Positions 37,304 through 48,558 of a stretch of DNA of 64,000 nucleotides are shown one piece after another. The notes under the pieces were generated by a model. The model searched no databases, had not been told where the DNA came from, and saw only the letters and a list, made by a program, of their open reading frames with translations. Position 1 is the stretch's first letter, and each line of letters opens with the position of its first letter. Made by a program: the position numbers and the translations under genes. The DNA is from Cryobacterium sp. M96 (GTDB lineage: Bacteria; Actinomycetota; Actinomycetes; Actinomycetales; Microbacteriaceae), in assembly GCF_002929845.1 (NCBI RefSeq), contig NZ_PJJS01000045.1:46016-110015 (forward strand). Direction: 5' to 3'.

Positions 37304-38761
37304 ATGACAAACGCAACGACCGAACGGGCACCCAAGCAGGTCGCCATCAACGACATTGGATCTGCTGAAGACTTTCTTGCCGCGGTCGAAAAGACTCTGA
37401 AATTCTTCAACGACGGAGACCTCATCGAGGGCACCGTGGTGAAGATCGACCGCGACGAGGTCCTCCTCGACGTGGGCTACAAGACCGAGGGCGTCATCCC
37501 CTCCCGCGAACTTTCCATCAAGCACGACGTCGACCCCTCTGAGGTCGTCAAGGTCGGCGACCTGGTTGAGGCCCTCGTTCTTCAGAAGGAAGACAAAGAA
37601 GGCCGCCTCATCCTGTCCAAGAAGCGTGCTCAGTACGAGCGTGCATGGGGCGACGTTGAGAAGATCAAGGAGTCGGATGGCGTTGTCACCGGTTCGGTCA
37701 TCGAGGTTGTCAAGGGTGGCCTCATCGTGGACATCGGACTCCGCGGGTTCCTCCCGGCCTCGCTCATCGAGTTGCGCCGTGTTCGCGACCTGACCCCGTA
37801 CCTGGGCCAGGAGATCGAGGCCAAGATCCTCGAACTCGACAAGAACCGCAACAACGTCGTGCTGTCCCGTCGTGCGCTGCTCGAGCAGACTCAGTCCGAG
37901 AGCCGCACCACGTTCCTCAACAACCTTCAGAAGGGACAGGTCCGCAAGGGTGTTGTCTCGTCGATCGTCAACTTCGGTGCGTTCGTCGACCTGGGTGGCG
38001 TTGACGGTCTGGTTCACGTCTCCGAGCTCAGCTGGAAGCACATCGAGCACGCCAGCGAGGTCGTCGAGGTTGGCCAGGAAGTCACCGTCGAGATCCTTGA
38101 GGTCGACCTCGAGCGCGAGCGCGTGTCGCTCTCCCTCAAGGCCACGCAGGAAGACCCGTGGCAGGTCTTTGCTCGCACCCACGCCATCGGCCAGGTTGCA
38201 CCGGGTAAGGTCACCAAGCTCGTTCCGTTCGGCGCGTTCGTTCGCGTTGCCGAGGGCATCGAGGGACTCGTTCACATCTCCGAGCTCTCCGGCAAGCACG
38301 TCGAGCTCGCCGAGCAGGTCGTGTCGGTCGGCGACGAGGTCTTCGTCAAGGTCATCGACATCGACCTCGAGCGTCGCCGCATCTCGCTGAGCCTCAAGCA
38401 GGCCAACGACGGTGTCGACCCCGAGGGCACCGAGTTCGACCCGGCGCTCTACGGAATGCTCACCGAGTACGACGACCAGGGCAACTACAAGTACCCCGAG
38501 GGCTTCGACCCGGAGACCAACGAGTGGCGCGAAGGCTTCGAGACCCAGCGCGAGAAGTGGGAGCAGGACTACGCTGCAGCCCAGGCTCGCTGGGAAGCCC
38601 ACAAGAAGCAGGTTGCCTCCGCGAACGACGAGATCACCGCCGTCAGCGATGTCCCGTCCGCCGCAGGCAACACCTTCTCGAACGAGACGGCCGGCGCCGG
38701 CACGCTCGCGGACGACGAGGCCCTCGCAGCACTGCGCGAGAAGCTCTCCAGCTCCAACTAG
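37304..38761 (+). CDS. rpsA: 30S ribosomal protein S1
   Basis: 485 residues with four S1 RNA-binding domains (about 37-107, 124-190, 208-277, 293-367), the third and fourth with the consensus GAFVDLGGVDGLVHVSELSW and GAFVRVAEGIEGLVHISELS. Four domains plus an acidic tail is the usual actinobacterial form, shorter than six-domain E. coli S1. ATG 37304 with GGAG 11 nt upstream gives the normal start; a GTG at 37265 is less likely. Codon use is strongly biased, consistent with high expression. Confidence 0.96.
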   Translation: MTNATTERAPKQVAINDIGSAEDFLAAVEKTLKFFNDGDLIEGTVVKIDRDEVLLDVGYKTEGVIPSRELSIKHDVDPSEVVKVGDLVEALVLQKEDKEGRLILSKKRAQYERAWGDVEKIKESDGVVTGSVIEVVKGGLIVDIGLRGFLPASLIELRRVRDLTPYLGQEIEAKILELDKNRNNVVLSRRALLEQTQSESRTTFLNNLQKGQVRKGVVSSIVNFGAFVDLGGVDGLVHVSELSWKHIEHASEVVEVGQEVTVEILEVDLERERVSLSLKATQEDPWQVFARTHAIGQVAPGKVTKLVPFGAFVRVAEGIEGLVHISELSGKHVELAEQVVSVGDEVFVKVIDIDLERRRISLSLKQANDGVDPEGTEFDPALYGMLTEYDDQGNYKYPEGFDPETNEWREGFETQREKWEQDYAAAQARWEAHKKQVASANDEITAVSDVPSAAGNTFSNETAGAGTLADDEALAALREKLSSSN

Positions 38762-38775
38762 CACCGAGCTGACTG

Positions 38776-38807
38776 AAGGCCGCACCCTCCGGGGTGCGGC
38801 CTTTTTT
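38776..38807 (+). terminator. Rho-independent terminator after rpsA
   Basis: AAGGCCGCACCC (38776-38787) pairs perfectly with GGGTGCGGCCTT (38792-38803) around TCCG and runs into six T residues. It is a textbook intrinsic terminator 14 bp after the rpsA stop. Confidence 0.93.
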
Positions 38808-38847
38808 CGCTTCGCCGGCGGATGCCGGTTCGTCCATCGAGGGCCGT

Positions 38848-38853
38848 TAGCAT
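38848..38853 (+). promoter_or_regulatory. -10 box that sets the coaE start
   Basis: TAGCAT lies 7 nt before GTG 38861. The leaderless spacing and family alignment together favour GTG 38861 over the upstream ATG at 38852, which overlaps the -10 box itself. Confidence 0.5.
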
Positions 38854-38860
38854 GGCAAGT

Positions 38861-39490
38861 GTGTACTTGATTGGACTGACCGGCGGGATCGCATCCGGAA
38901 AAAGCACCGTCGCGCGGCGGCTAGTGCAGCACGGGGCCGTGCACATCGACGCCGACCAACTCGCGCGGGTCGTGGTCGGGCCCGCCACCCCGGGGCTCGT
39001 CAAGATCGCGGATGCTTTCGGTGACGCGGTGCTGCTGCCCGACGGCAGCCTGAACCGGGTGGCGCTCGGCGCGGTCGTGTTCCGCGACCCGGAGGCGTTG
39101 GACCGCCTCAACGCGATCGTGCACCCCGAGGTGCGCGCGCGCTCGAACGCACTGATCCGCGAGGCGGAAGATGCCGACCGCAACGCGATCGTCGTGTACG
39201 ACGTGCCCCTGCTGGTGGAGGCAGGCGTCGACCATCCTTTCGACCTCGTCGTCGTCACCCAGGCCGACGAGCCGACCCGGGTGCGCCGCATGGTGGAGCT
39301 GCGGGCGATGGATGTCGGCGAAGCGGAGCGCCGGATCCGCGCCCAGGCCAGTGACGCCGACCGTCACAGGATCGCCGACGTCGTCATCGACACGGGCGGC
39401 ACTCTTGAGCAGACCCTGGAGCAGGTCGACGTGCTGTGGGACCAGGTGCGGGGTCAGGGTCAGCAGCGCATTGTCAGAGGCGCTCCGTAG
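38861..39490 (+). CDS. coaE: Dephospho-CoA kinase
   Basis: Last step of CoA synthesis, phosphorylating the 3'-hydroxyl of dephospho-CoA. 209 residues starting at the P-loop: [17 protein letters not shown], then [12 protein letters not shown] and [16 protein letters not shown]. The chosen GTG gives the family-typical MYLIGLTGG start. It is followed 10 bp later by uvrB, and sits downstream of the rpsA terminator as in mycobacteria. Confidence 0.93.
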   Translation: MYLIGLTGGIASGKSTVARRLVQHGAVHIDADQLARVVVGPATPGLVKIADAFGDAVLLPDGSLNRVALGAVVFRDPEALDRLNAIVHPEVRARSNALIREAEDADRNAIVVYDVPLLVEAGVDHPFDLVVVTQADEPTRVRRMVELRAMDVGEAERRIRAQASDADRHRIADVVIDTGGTLEQTLEQVDVLWDQVRGQGQQRIVRGAP

Positions 39491-39493
39491 ACT
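39488..39493 (+). promoter_or_regulatory. -10 box for leaderless uvrB transcript
   Basis: TAGACT overlaps the coaE stop codon and lies 7 nt before the uvrB ATG at 39501; no ribosome-binding site is present. Confidence 0.5.
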
Positions 39494-39500
39494 GACGAGC

Positions 39501-41564
39501 ATGGAACCCACGCGCTCTGTTAATCCGTTCGAGGTGGTGAGCGAGTACACGCCGAGCGGCGACCAGCCCACAGCGATCGCCGAGCTGGCCGGCCGCATCA
39601 ACGCCGGAGAGACCGACATCGTGCTGCTCGGCGCCACCGGAACGGGCAAATCGGCGACCACGGCCTGGCTGATCGAACAGGTGCAGCGGCCGACCCTGGT
39701 GCTCGCCCATAACAAGACCCTCGCCGCGCAGCTCGTGAACGAATTCCGTGAGCTGATGCCCAACAATGCCGTCGAGTATTTCGTGTCGTATTACGACTAC
39801 TACCAGCCCGAGGCCTATGTGCCCCAGACCGACACCTTTATCGAGAAGGACTCCTCGATCAACGCGGAGGTCGAGCGCCTACGGCACTCCACCACGAACT
39901 CCCTGCTCAGCCGGCGCGACGTCATCGTGGTCTCCACGGTTTCCTGCATTTACGGCCTCGGCACGCCCGAAGGCTACCTCGAGGCCATGGTCGCTCTCCA
40001 GGTCGGTCAACAGGTCAACCGGGACTGGCTGATCCGCAAGTTCGTTGCCATGCAGTACCAGCGCAACGACATCGACTTCTCTCGCGGCCACTTTCGGGTG
40101 CGCGGCGACACCATCGAGATCATCCCGATGTACGAAGAACTCGCCATCCGCATCGAGATGTTCGGCGACGAGATCGAGGCGCTCTACAGCCTGCATCCGC
40201 TCACCGGCGACATCGTGAGGAAGCTCGACTCCGTTGCCGTCTTCCCCGGCTCGCACTACGTGGCCAGCACGGACGTGATGGAGCGCGCCATCGGCAGCAT
40301 TCAGGAGGAGCTCGCCGAACGGCTTGAACAGCTGGAGCGCGAGGGCAAACTGCTCGAGGCCCAGCGCCTGCGCATGCGCACGCAGTTTGACCTGGAGATG
40401 ATGGAGCAGATCGGTTTCTGCTCCGGCATCGAGAACTATTCCCGGCACATCGACCAGCGGCAACCGGGGGAGGCGCCGCATTGCCTGCTCGACTATTTTC
40501 CTGACGACTTCCTGATGGTCATCGACGAGTCCCACGTCACGGTGCCGCAGATCGGCGCCATGTACGAGGGCGACTCCTCGCGCAAGCGCACACTCGTCGA
40601 TCACGGGTTCCGGCTCCCGAGCGCCCTCGACAACCGACCGCTCAAATTCGGGGAGTTCAAGGGGCGCGTCGGCCAGACCGTCTACCTCTCCGCCACCCCC
40701 GGCAAGTACGAGTTGGGCATCGCCGACGGCATCGTTGAACAGATCATCCGTCCCACCGGGCTGATCGACCCGCAGATCATCGTCAAGCCCAGTAAGGGCC
40801 AGATCGACGACCTTCTCGAGGAAATCCACAAGCGCGTCGACCGCAACGAACGCGTCTTGGTCACCACGCTCACAAAGAAGATGTCCGAGGAACTCACTGA
40901 CTTCCTCACCGAGGCCGGCGTGCGGGTGCGGTACCTGCACTCGGATGTCGACACGCTCCGTCGCGTCGAACTCCTCACTGAGCTGCGGGCCGGCGTCTAC
41001 GACGTCCTCGTGGGCATCAACCTGCTCCGCGAGGGGCTCGACCTGCCCGAGGTGTCGCTTGTCGCCATCCTCGACGCCGACAAGGAGGGCTTCCTCCGTT
41101 CGGCGACCTCGCTGATCCAGACCATCGGCCGCGCGGCCCGCAACGTCTCCGGCGAGGTGCATATGTACGCCGACCGGCTCACAGCCTCGATGGAGCGCGC
41201 GATCGACGAGACCGACCGCCGCCGCGAGAAGCAGGTGGCCTACAACACCCTTCACGGCATCGATCCCACCCCGCTGCGCAAACGGATCGCTGACATCACT
41301 GAGGTTCTCGCTCGGGAAGAGGCGGACACCGCCGAGCTTTTGGCCGGCCGCGACACGCGCCGCAAGGGCGTCGCGGCGACACCGCGCCGGCAGGGACTGG
41401 CCGCGAACGGCGCGAACGACCTTGAGTCGATTATCGCCGACCTGAACGGCCAGATGCTCGAGGCGGCGGGGGAGCTCAAGTTCGAGCTCGCGGCCCGGCT
41501 CCGCGACGAGGTATCCGAGCTGAAGCGCGAGCTGCGCCAGATGGAGAAGGCCGGCCACATCTGA
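39501..41564 (+). CDS. uvrB: Excinuclease ABC subunit B
   Basis: Damage-verifying helicase of nucleotide excision repair. 687 residues: Walker [15 protein letters not shown] near residue 42, the damage-probing beta-hairpin [20 protein letters not shown], Walker B-like DESHVT, helicase motif VI region ([12 protein letters not shown]) and a C-terminal UVR domain (about 645-687) that contacts UvrC. A longer open frame upstream overlaps coaE and is not coding. Confidence 0.97.
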   Translation: MEPTRSVNPFEVVSEYTPSGDQPTAIAELAGRINAGETDIVLLGATGTGKSATTAWLIEQVQRPTLVLAHNKTLAAQLVNEFRELMPNNAVEYFVSYYDYYQPEAYVPQTDTFIEKDSSINAEVERLRHSTTNSLLSRRDVIVVSTVSCIYGLGTPEGYLEAMVALQVGQQVNRDWLIRKFVAMQYQRNDIDFSRGHFRVRGDTIEIIPMYEELAIRIEMFGDEIEALYSLHPLTGDIVRKLDSVAVFPGSHYVASTDVMERAIGSIQEELAERLEQLEREGKLLEAQRLRMRTQFDLEMMEQIGFCSGIENYSRHIDQRQPGEAPHCLLDYFPDDFLMVIDESHVTVPQIGAMYEGDSSRKRTLVDHGFRLPSALDNRPLKFGEFKGRVGQTVYLSATPGKYELGIADGIVEQIIRPTGLIDPQIIVKPSKGQIDDLLEEIHKRVDRNERVLVTTLTKKMSEELTDFLTEAGVRVRYLHSDVDTLRRVELLTELRAGVYDVLVGINLLREGLDLPEVSLVAILDADKEGFLRSATSLIQTIGRAARNVSGEVHMYADRLTASMERAIDETDRRREKQVAYNTLHGIDPTPLRKRIADITEVLAREEADTAELLAGRDTRRKGVAATPRRQGLAANGANDLESIIADLNGQMLEAAGELKFELAARLRDEVSELKRELRQMEKAGHI

Positions 41565-41586
41565 TCGGATGATTGGACTGGCTGGC

Positions 41587-41608
41587 TAGACTTCGAACAT
41601 TTGTTCGC
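41587..41608 (+). promoter_or_regulatory. LexA/SOS box and overlapping promoter upstream of uvrA
   Basis: TCGAACATTTGTTCGC at 41593-41608 matches the Gram-positive/actinobacterial LexA site (TCGAAC-N4-GTTCGA) at 15 of 16 positions. A TAGACT -10 box (41587-41592) directly abuts it, so LexA bound here would cover the transcription start. This implies DNA-damage induction of uvrA. Confidence 0.8.
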
Positions 41609-41650
41609 TCAGGGCGTGCTGATTCGCAGGGTTGGACGCGTGACGCTGCA

Positions 41651-41656
41651 TAGAAT
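41651..41656 (+). promoter_or_regulatory. Second -10 box, for leaderless uvrA transcript
   Basis: TAGAAT lies 6 nt before GTG 41663, giving the same leaderless geometry seen at other genes here. It would provide SOS-independent basal expression and supports GTG 41663 as the start rather than ATG 41660. Confidence 0.5.
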
Positions 41657-41662
41657 CGAATG

Positions 41663-44530
41663 GTGTCAATTTCCAAGGTAGAGACCGGATCAAAACTCAA
41701 CGTTCGTGGCGCCCGTGTGCACAACCTGCACAACGTGGACCTCGAGATTCCGCGCGATTCGCTCGTCGTCTTCACGGGGCTGTCCGGCTCGGGCAAGTCT
41801 TCGCTCGCGTTCGACACCATCTTCGCGGAGGGCCAGCGGCGCTACGTCGAATCGCTGTCCGCGTACGCCAGGCAGTTCCTGGGCCAGGTCGACCGACCCG
41901 ACGTCGACTTCATCGAGGGCCTGAGCCCTGCCGTCTCCATCGACCAGAGATCGACCAACCGCAACCCTCGGTCGACCGTGGGCACCATCACCGAGGTCTA
42001 CGACTACATGCGGCTGCTCTGGGCGCGCATCGGTGTGCCGCACTGCGCCGTCTGCGGCGAGGTCATCCAGGCACAGACCGTGCAGCAGATCGCCGACCAG
42101 CTGATGGGACTCGATGAGGGCGTCCGTTACCAGGTGCTCAGCCCGGTCGTATCCCAAAAAAAGGGCGAGTTCGTCGACCTGTTCAAGGAACTGGCAGCGG
42201 GCGGTTATTCCCGCGCCATCGTCGACGGCACCCCGATCCAGCTCAACGAGCCGCCCGTTCTGAAGAAGCAGCTCAAACACGACATCTTCGTGGTCATCGA
42301 CCGTCTGGTCGCCGGCCCCGACCTGTTGAGCCGGCTCACAGACTCCCTTGAGACGGCGCTCAAGCTGACCGATGGCATCGTGCAGATCAACTACGTCGAC
42401 CGGGAGGGCGACGAGGCCTGGCAAAGCTACTCGGAGAAGCTCTCCTGTCCCAACAACCACCCCGTGCAGCTCACCGAGATCGAGCCGCGCACATTCTCCT
42501 TCAACGCGCCCTTCGGCTCCTGCCCTGAGTGCTCCGGGCTCGGCACGCGCATGTCGGTCGACGCAGACCTGCTTCTCGGCGACCCCGAGCTCAGCATCGC
42601 GGACGGCGTCGTGCTGCCCTGGACCACGCAGGGCAAGGGACTGTTCCAGTACTACGAGAAGCTCCTCGACGGGCTCGCCCGAGACCTGGACTTCTCCCTC
42701 GACACCCCGTGGGGCGAACTGCCCGCCGAGGTGCAGGACGCCGTTCTGCGCGGCGACAACTTCGAGGTCAAGGTGAAGTGGAAGAACCGCTACGGCCGGG
42801 AGATGAGCTACACCTCCGGCTTCGAGGGCGTCGTGCCCTACATTGAACGTCAGTACCTGCAGGCGGAGTCCGACACCCAGCGCGCCCGCTGGGGAGAATA
42901 CCTGCGCGAAGTCGACTGCCCCGTCTGCTCCGGAACCCGGCTCAAGCCCGAGGTCCTCGCCGTGCTCGTGCACGGGGCCAGCATCGCTGATGTCTGCAAC
43001 CTCAGTCTCACCGACGCCCGCGATTTCATGAACAAGCTCGAGCTGACCGACCGGGAGGCCGTCATCGCCGCGCAGGTGCTGCGAGAGATCAAGGCGCGCC
43101 TGGACTTCCTGATCCGCGTTGGCCTGAACTACCTCAATCTGGCCCGGGCCGCGGCGACCCTGTCCGGCGGCGAGGCGCAGCGCATCCGTCTGGCCACCCA
43201 GATCGGGTCCGGCCTGACCGGGGTGCTGTACGTGCTCGACGAACCGAGCATCGGCCTGCACCAGCGCGACAACCGACGGCTGATCGAGACCCTGGTTACC
43301 CTGCGCGACCTCGGGAACACCCTGATCGTGGTTGAGCACGACGAAGACACCATCAAGACGGCCGACTGGGTCGTCGACATCGGTCCGGGCGCCGGCGTCA
43401 ACGGCGGCCATGTCGTGCATTCCGGTTCCTACGCCGACCTGCTCACCAACACGGAGTCGCTGACCGGGGACTACCTTGCCGGCCGCAGATCCATCCCGAC
43501 CCCGGCCACCAGGCGCGAGATCGACCCGGCGCGCGAAATCTCGGTTATCGGCGCGGAGGCCAACAATCTCAAGAAGGTGTCGGTCAGCTTCCCGCTCGGC
43601 ACGTTCACGGCCGTGACCGGCGTCAGCGGATCGGGCAAGTCGTCTCTCGTCAACGACATCCTGTACCGGGTACTGGCCAACCGGCTCAACGGCGCCCGCA
43701 AACTCCCCGGCCGGCACACTCGCGTCACCGGGCTCGAGCAGCTCGACAAGGTCATCCACGTCGACCAGGCCCCGATCGGGCGCACGCCGCGCTCCAACCC
43801 TGCCACCTACACCGGCGTCTTCGACAAGATCCGCACCCTCTTCTCCGAGACGATCGAGGCTAAGGCGCGCGGCTACCTGCCCGGCCGGTTCAGCTTCAAC
43901 GTCAAGGGCGGCCGCTGCGAAGCCTGCTCCGGCGACGGCACGATCAAAATCGAGATGAACTTCTTGCCCGACGTCTACGTTGCCTGCGAGGTCTGCGGGG
44001 GAGCGCGCTACAACCGCGACACCCTCACCGTGCACTACAAGGGCAAAAGCATCGCCGAGGTGCTGGACATGCCGATCAGCGAGGCCGCCGATTTCTTCGA
44101 GGCGATCTCGTCCATCCACCGGTTCCTGAACACCCTCGTCGAGGTCGGCCTCGGCTACGTGCGCCTCGGCCAGAGCGCCACGACGCTGTCCGGCGGCGAG
44201 GCCCAGCGCGTCAAGCTGGCCACCGAGCTGCAGCGCCGGTCCAATGGCCGCAGCGTGTACGTGCTCGACGAGCCCACGACCGGCCTGCACTTCGAAGACG
44301 TGCGCAAACTGCTGCTTGTGCTGAACAGCCTGGTCGACAAGGGCAACACCGTAATCGTGATCGAGCACAACCTCGACGTGATAAAGTCCGCGGACTGGGT
44401 GATCGACCTTGGTCCCGAGGGCGGCTCCGGCGGGGGCCGCGTGCTTGCCACCGGAACCCCGGAGCACGTCGCCACCGTGAAGAAGAGCCACACGGGCGTG
44501 TTCCTGAAGGAGATCCTGGCGGCACACTGA
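41663..44530 (+). CDS. uvrA: Excinuclease ABC subunit A
   Basis: Damage-sensing ATPase that loads UvrB. 955 residues with two ABC modules: Walker [17 protein letters not shown] near residue 35 and [16 protein letters not shown] near 655, ABC signatures [10 protein letters not shown] and [10 protein letters not shown], and Walker [13 protein letters not shown] and LDEPTTGLH. Zinc modules include CPECSGLG and [14 protein letters not shown] with CEVCGG. The start is set at GTG 41663 from the -10 spacing; ATG 41660, one codon earlier, is the alternative. It follows uvrB with an SOS box between them. Confidence 0.97.
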   Translation: MSISKVETGSKLNVRGARVHNLHNVDLEIPRDSLVVFTGLSGSGKSSLAFDTIFAEGQRRYVESLSAYARQFLGQVDRPDVDFIEGLSPAVSIDQRSTNRNPRSTVGTITEVYDYMRLLWARIGVPHCAVCGEVIQAQTVQQIADQLMGLDEGVRYQVLSPVVSQKKGEFVDLFKELAAGGYSRAIVDGTPIQLNEPPVLKKQLKHDIFVVIDRLVAGPDLLSRLTDSLETALKLTDGIVQINYVDREGDEAWQSYSEKLSCPNNHPVQLTEIEPRTFSFNAPFGSCPECSGLGTRMSVDADLLLGDPELSIADGVVLPWTTQGKGLFQYYEKLLDGLARDLDFSLDTPWGELPAEVQDAVLRGDNFEVKVKWKNRYGREMSYTSGFEGVVPYIERQYLQAESDTQRARWGEYLREVDCPVCSGTRLKPEVLAVLVHGASIADVCNLSLTDARDFMNKLELTDREAVIAAQVLREIKARLDFLIRVGLNYLNLARAAATLSGGEAQRIRLATQIGSGLTGVLYVLDEPSIGLHQRDNRRLIETLVTLRDLGNTLIVVEHDEDTIKTADWVVDIGPGAGVNGGHVVHSGSYADLLTNTESLTGDYLAGRRSIPTPATRREIDPAREISVIGAEANNLKKVSVSFPLGTFTAVTGVSGSGKSSLVNDILYRVLANRLNGARKLPGRHTRVTGLEQLDKVIHVDQAPIGRTPRSNPATYTGVFDKIRTLFSETIEAKARGYLPGRFSFNVKGGRCEACSGDGTIKIEMNFLPDVYVACEVCGGARYNRDTLTVHYKGKSIAEVLDMPISEAADFFEAISSIHRFLNTLVEVGLGYVRLGQSATTLSGGEAQRVKLATELQRRSNGRSVYVLDEPTTGLHFEDVRKLLLVLNSLVDKGNTVIVIEHNLDVIKSADWVIDLGPEGGSGGGRVLATGTPEHVATVKKSHTGVFLKEILAAH

Positions 44531-44547
44531 CCGCCTCAGGAACCATC

Positions 44548-46416
44548 ATGTCCGATGCGCTGAGCTACCGCCCCAAGACGGGCGAGATCCCCACGAGTCC
44601 CGGGGTGTACCGATTTCGTGACGAAACCGGGCGGGTACTCTATGTCGGCAAGGCCAAGAACCTGCGGGCGCGGCTCGCGAACTACTTCGCCCCGCTGAGC
44701 AGCCTGCATGAGCGCACCCGGCGCATGGTCACCACGGCCAGCTCGGTTGAGTGGACGGTCGTCGGCACCGAGGTCGAGGCCCTCCAGCTGGAGTGGACCT
44801 GGATCAACGAGTTCGACCCGCCCTTCAACGTGCGGTTCAAGGACGACAAGTCCTACCCGTACCTCGCGGTGACCCTCGCCGACGAGGCGCCGCGGGCTCT
44901 CGTCACCCGCACCACCGGCATCCGCGGCGCCCGGTATTTCGGACCGTACCCGAAGGTCTGGGCCGTGCACGAGACAATCGAGCTGATGCTCAAAGCCTTC
45001 CCCATCCGTACCTGCAACAACGCCAACTACAAACGGGCCATTCAGTCCGGCAAGCCCTGCTTCGGCGGGCAGATCGGGCGGTGCTTCGGCCCCTGCTCCG
45101 GCCTGGTCTCCATCGAGGAGCACCGGGTGATCGTAAATGAGTTCGTCAGCTTCATGGGCAGCCAGGATCGCAAGCTGATCAACCAGCTGACCGCGGAGAT
45201 GAAGGATGCCGCGGTGGGCCAGAACTACGAGGTCGCCGCCAAACGGCGCGACCAGGTGCGGGCGCTGAACGCCGTTCTGGAGAAGAGCGCCGTCGTGCTC
45301 CGCGATAGCGTCGACATCGACCTGTTCGCCATCGACCAGGATGAACTCGCCGCGGCGGTGCAGTTGTTCATCGTGCGGGGCGGCCGCATCCGCGGTGTGC
45401 GCGGCTGGATGGTCGACAAAGAACTGGACCTCACGACGAGCGACCTGATCGACTCGATCATGCTGACGGCCTACGGCTCCGGAGCCGTGCCTCCGCGGGA
45501 GATCGTTGTGCCGGAGTTGCCCGACGACGCCGCGGCGCTGGAAACCTGGCTGGCCGGCGTCGGCAAACGCAAGGTCCGGCTTGTCGCTGCCCAGCGGGGC
45601 GAGAAGGCCGCCCTGCTCGCCACGGCGACCCAGAACGCCAAGCATGCCTTGATGCTCTACAAGACCCGGCGGAGCTCCGACTTCGTCGCCCGGTCCAAGG
45701 CCCTCGAAGACATCCAGGAGGCGTTGGAGATGCCCTCCGCGCCGCTCAGGATGGAATGCTACGACGTCTCGCACCTGAGCGGCACCAACATCGTCGCCTC
45801 CATGGTGGTGTTCGAAGACGGGTTGCCGCGAACCGACGAGTACCGCCGGTTCAGTATTCCCGAGTCCACGGATGACACGGACTCCATCTACCGCACGCTT
45901 ACCCGCCGCCTGGCGTACCTGATCCCCGACGAGGAAGCGGCGCCGGAGAGCGAGGCCGATGCCACGGTGACGCGCAAGAAGTTCCGGTACCAGCCGAACC
46001 TGCTCATCGTCGACGGCGGCCAGCCTCAGGTGGCCGCGGCGGCGCGGGCGCTGCGCGAATCCGGCGTCACCGGTATCCAGCTGTGCGGAATCGCGAAGCG
46101 GCTCGAGGAAATCTGGTTGCCGGACTCCGACTACCCGGTGATCCTGCCGCGCAACAGTGACGCCCTGTTCCTGATCCAGCGCATCCGCGACGAGGCGCAC
46201 CGGTTCGCGATCATGCACCAGCGCTCGAGAAGGAAGCGGGACATCACGTCGGTGCTGAACGAGGTCCCCGGTCTCGGCCCGGCCAGAGTCAAGGTGCTCC
46301 TGCAGCATTTCGGCTCCGTCACCCGGCTCAAGGAGGCGCCGGCGGAGGCGATTGCCGACGTTCGCGGCATCGGTCCGGTGCTGGCCGAGGCGATTCATCG
46401 CCACTTGCGCGCCTGA
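44548..46416 (+). CDS. uvrC: Excinuclease ABC subunit C
   Basis: Makes both incisions in nucleotide excision repair. 622 residues: N-terminal GIY-YIG nuclease ([20 protein letters not shown]), UVR domain (about 200-235; [14 protein letters not shown]), RNase H-like endonuclease domain ([28 protein letters not shown]) and C-terminal helix-hairpin-helix pair ([17 protein letters not shown]). It starts 17 bp after uvrA, so both probably share the SOS-controlled transcript. Confidence 0.97.
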   Translation: MSDALSYRPKTGEIPTSPGVYRFRDETGRVLYVGKAKNLRARLANYFAPLSSLHERTRRMVTTASSVEWTVVGTEVEALQLEWTWINEFDPPFNVRFKDDKSYPYLAVTLADEAPRALVTRTTGIRGARYFGPYPKVWAVHETIELMLKAFPIRTCNNANYKRAIQSGKPCFGGQIGRCFGPCSGLVSIEEHRVIVNEFVSFMGSQDRKLINQLTAEMKDAAVGQNYEVAAKRRDQVRALNAVLEKSAVVLRDSVDIDLFAIDQDELAAAVQLFIVRGGRIRGVRGWMVDKELDLTTSDLIDSIMLTAYGSGAVPPREIVVPELPDDAAALETWLAGVGKRKVRLVAAQRGEKAALLATATQNAKHALMLYKTRRSSDFVARSKALEDIQEALEMPSAPLRMECYDVSHLSGTNIVASMVVFEDGLPRTDEYRRFSIPESTDDTDSIYRTLTRRLAYLIPDEEAAPESEADATVTRKKFRYQPNLLIVDGGQPQVAAAARALRESGVTGIQLCGIAKRLEEIWLPDSDYPVILPRNSDALFLIQRIRDEAHRFAIMHQRSRRKRDITSVLNEVPGLGPARVKVLLQHFGSVTRLKEAPAEAIADVRGIGPVLAEAIHRHLRA

Positions 46417-46433
46417 ACGGTCCGGCTGATCGG

Positions 46434-46439
46434 TAGGCT
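46434..46439 (+). promoter_or_regulatory. Possible -10 box for rapZ-whiA
   Basis: TAGGCT lies 39 nt before the rapZ ATG in the 62-bp gap after uvrC. The box type matches those at other genes in the window; no clear -35 is visible. Confidence 0.4.
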
Positions 46440-46478
46440 GGACACTTAGGTTCCACCCGATCGAAGGCGCAGTCCAGA

Positions 46479-47354
46479 ATGACAACGGAGAACGACAGGC
46501 AGGAAATGCTTATCGTGACGGGGATGTCCGGCGCAGGCCGCTCCACCGTGGCCAACGCGCTGGAAGACCTGGGCTGGTATGTCGTCGACAACCTTCCGCC
46601 GCAGATGCTGCGCCCGCTGGCCGAACTCGTCGGCCGGGCCGGCACCAGCCTGCCGAAGATCGCTGCCGTGGTCGATATCCGCGGCCGAGACTTCTTCACC
46701 GATTTCCAGGAGATCCTGCACTCGCTGCGCAAGACGTCCCAGGTACGGGTCATTTTCCTCGAAGCCCGCGACGACGTGCTCGTGCGACGGTTCGAATCCG
46801 TGCGACGACCGCATCCGCTGCAGGGCGACGGCACGATCCTTGACGGCATCGCGGCCGAGCGCGTCAAGCTCAGCGCCGTGCGCGAGTCCTGCGACCTCGT
46901 CATCGACACCTCCGATCTCAACATCCACCAGCTGGCCACGTCGATCTCGGACCGCTTCGCCGCCGAGGACGCCGCCGGGGTGCACGTCACGCTGATGAGT
47001 TTCGGCTTCAAGTACGGCCTTCCCACCGACGTCGACATGGTCGCCGATGTGCGTTTCCTTCCCAACCCGTTCTGGGTTCCCGAACTTCGCAGCCACAACG
47101 GCCAAGACTCCGAGGTGCGGGATTTTGTTCTCGCCCAGACCGGGGCGCGGGAGTTCATCTCGCACTACGCGGCGGCCCTGGAACCGGTCCTCGCGGGGTA
47201 CCAGCGGGAGAACAAACGCCACGCGACCATCGCGGTCGGGTGCACGGGCGGCAAGCACCGCTCGGTCGCCATGGCCGCGGAAATCGCGGCCCTGGTCAAG
47301 GACTTCCCCGGTGTCGCGGTCAGCGTCAAGAACCGCGACCTCGGACGGGAATAA
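46479..47354 (+). CDS. rapZ: RapZ/YvcJ family nucleotide-binding protein
   Basis: 291-residue P-loop protein: Walker [10 protein letters not shown] (residues 9-17), Walker B region [16 protein letters not shown], and the C-terminal domain with [13 protein letters not shown]. In E. coli RapZ is an RNase E adaptor for small-RNA decay; actinobacterial homologues bind nucleotides but their role is not settled. It stands between uvrC and whiA, where the order uvrC-rapZ-yvcK-whiA is usual; yvcK is missing here. Confidence 0.92.
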   Translation: MTTENDRQEMLIVTGMSGAGRSTVANALEDLGWYVVDNLPPQMLRPLAELVGRAGTSLPKIAAVVDIRGRDFFTDFQEILHSLRKTSQVRVIFLEARDDVLVRRFESVRRPHPLQGDGTILDGIAAERVKLSAVRESCDLVIDTSDLNIHQLATSISDRFAAEDAAGVHVTLMSFGFKYGLPTDVDMVADVRFLPNPFWVPELRSHNGQDSEVRDFVLAQTGAREFISHYAAALEPVLAGYQRENKRHATIAVGCTGGKHRSVAMAAEIAALVKDFPGVAVSVKNRDLGRE

Positions 47355-47440
47355 CCCGGTCACGGGCGACTGCATCCAGCAGACGCCCACTCCGGCCAGA
47401 ACGACTACAACTCGGCCCCACATCAGGCCAGGACGACAGA

Positions 47441-48433
47441 ATGGACAAGCGATTGGCACTCACCGCCGACGTCAAAGACGAGCTTGCTCGCGTCGAAATT
47501 TCAAAGACCACGGTGCGTGCAGCGGAACTGGCCACCATTCTCCGCTTCTCCGGCGGACTGCACATGATTTCCGGCCGGATCGCCATCGAGTCAGAGCTCG
47601 ACACCCCTCTCCTCGCCAGGAGGGTGCGCAAAGATCTCGCCGAGCTCTACGGCGTGCGCAGCGACGTGACCGTGATCCCCGCCGCCGGCCTGAGGCGCGC
47701 CAGCCACTACCTGGTGCGAGTGCTTGACGGCGGCGAAACCCTCGCGCGCCAGACCGGGCTGCTCGACGCGAGACGGCGCCCGATTCGCGGTCTGCCGAAC
47801 CGGCTCACCACGGGCTCGAAGGAAGAGATCGCCGCTGTCTGGCGTGGAGCCTTCCTCGCCCACGGCTCGTTGACCGACCCGGGTCGTTCGGCGGCGCTGG
47901 AGGTCACCTGCCCCGGGAACGAATCTGCCATGGCCCTCGTGGGAGCCGCCGGCCGCCTCGGAGTCGTCGCCAAGGCGCGTGAGGTACGGGGCGTGCACCG
48001 GGTCGTCATCCGCGACGGCGACGCCATCGGCGCCATGCTCGTGCAGATGGGGGCGCAGGAGACCGTGCTCAACTGGGAGGCCCTCCGCCAGCGTCGGGAA
48101 GTGCGCGCGACTGCGAACCGACTGGTCAACTTCGACGACGCGAACCTGCGCCGCTCCGCTCAGGCCGCGGTGGCCGCGTGCGCGCGCGTGCAGCGCGCCA
48201 TGGAAATCCTTGACGAGGAGATCCCGGAGCACCTCCGGTATGCGGGCGAGCTGCGCCTCTCCTTCCGCGACTCCAGCCTCGACGAGCTCGGTCACCACGC
48301 GGACCCGCCCATGACGAAGGATGCCGTCGCCGGCCGCATCCGTCGCCTGCTGGCCATGGCCGACAAGAAGGCCGCCGACCTGGGCATCCCGGGCACGGAC
48401 GCGAACCTCCCGGCCGACCTCGATGACGTCTGA
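47441..48433 (+). CDS. whiA: WhiA sporulation/cell-division transcription regulator
   Basis: A 330-residue protein with the N-terminal LAGLIDADG-homing-endonuclease-like fold (about 20-220) and C-terminal helix-turn-helix (about 225-310). It starts [19 protein letters not shown], with AGGA 8 nt before ATG 47441; a TTG at 47453 would give the shorter [10 protein letters not shown] start seen in some homologues. WhiA controls division genes in Streptomyces sporulation; in non-sporulating actinobacteria the role is less clear, probably division or growth related. Confidence 0.95.
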   Translation: MDKRLALTADVKDELARVEISKTTVRAAELATILRFSGGLHMISGRIAIESELDTPLLARRVRKDLAELYGVRSDVTVIPAAGLRRASHYLVRVLDGGETLARQTGLLDARRRPIRGLPNRLTTGSKEEIAAVWRGAFLAHGSLTDPGRSAALEVTCPGNESAMALVGAAGRLGVVAKAREVRGVHRVVIRDGDAIGAMLVQMGAQETVLNWEALRQRREVRATANRLVNFDDANLRRSAQAAVAACARVQRAMEILDEEIPEHLRYAGELRLSFRDSSLDELGHHADPPMTKDAVAGRIRRLLAMADKKAADLGIPGTDANLPADLDDV

Positions 48434-48488
48434 CCTGCCCGGCGTTCAGCGTTCATCCACGTTCGTCACAGCCACAGCGCATCCTGAG

Positions 48489-48494
48489 TAGACT
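48489..48494 (+). promoter_or_regulatory. -10 box of sodA
   Basis: TAGACT lies 65 nt before the sodA start codon, predicting a 5' leader of about 58 nt. The gap from whiA is 125 bp, so sodA is likely transcribed independently. Confidence 0.45.
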
Positions 48495-48558
48495 GGAATG
48501 GTTGCTCACGAACGGGTGGCGGAGCGTTTCGCGCCGACAACTACAGAGGAGATGCACC

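Noticed and set aside
47240..47440. Upstream extension of whiA into rapZ
   Set aside because: The extra codons overlap rapZ and are Arg/Gly-rich; ATG 47441 with AGGA upstream matches the WhiA family start.
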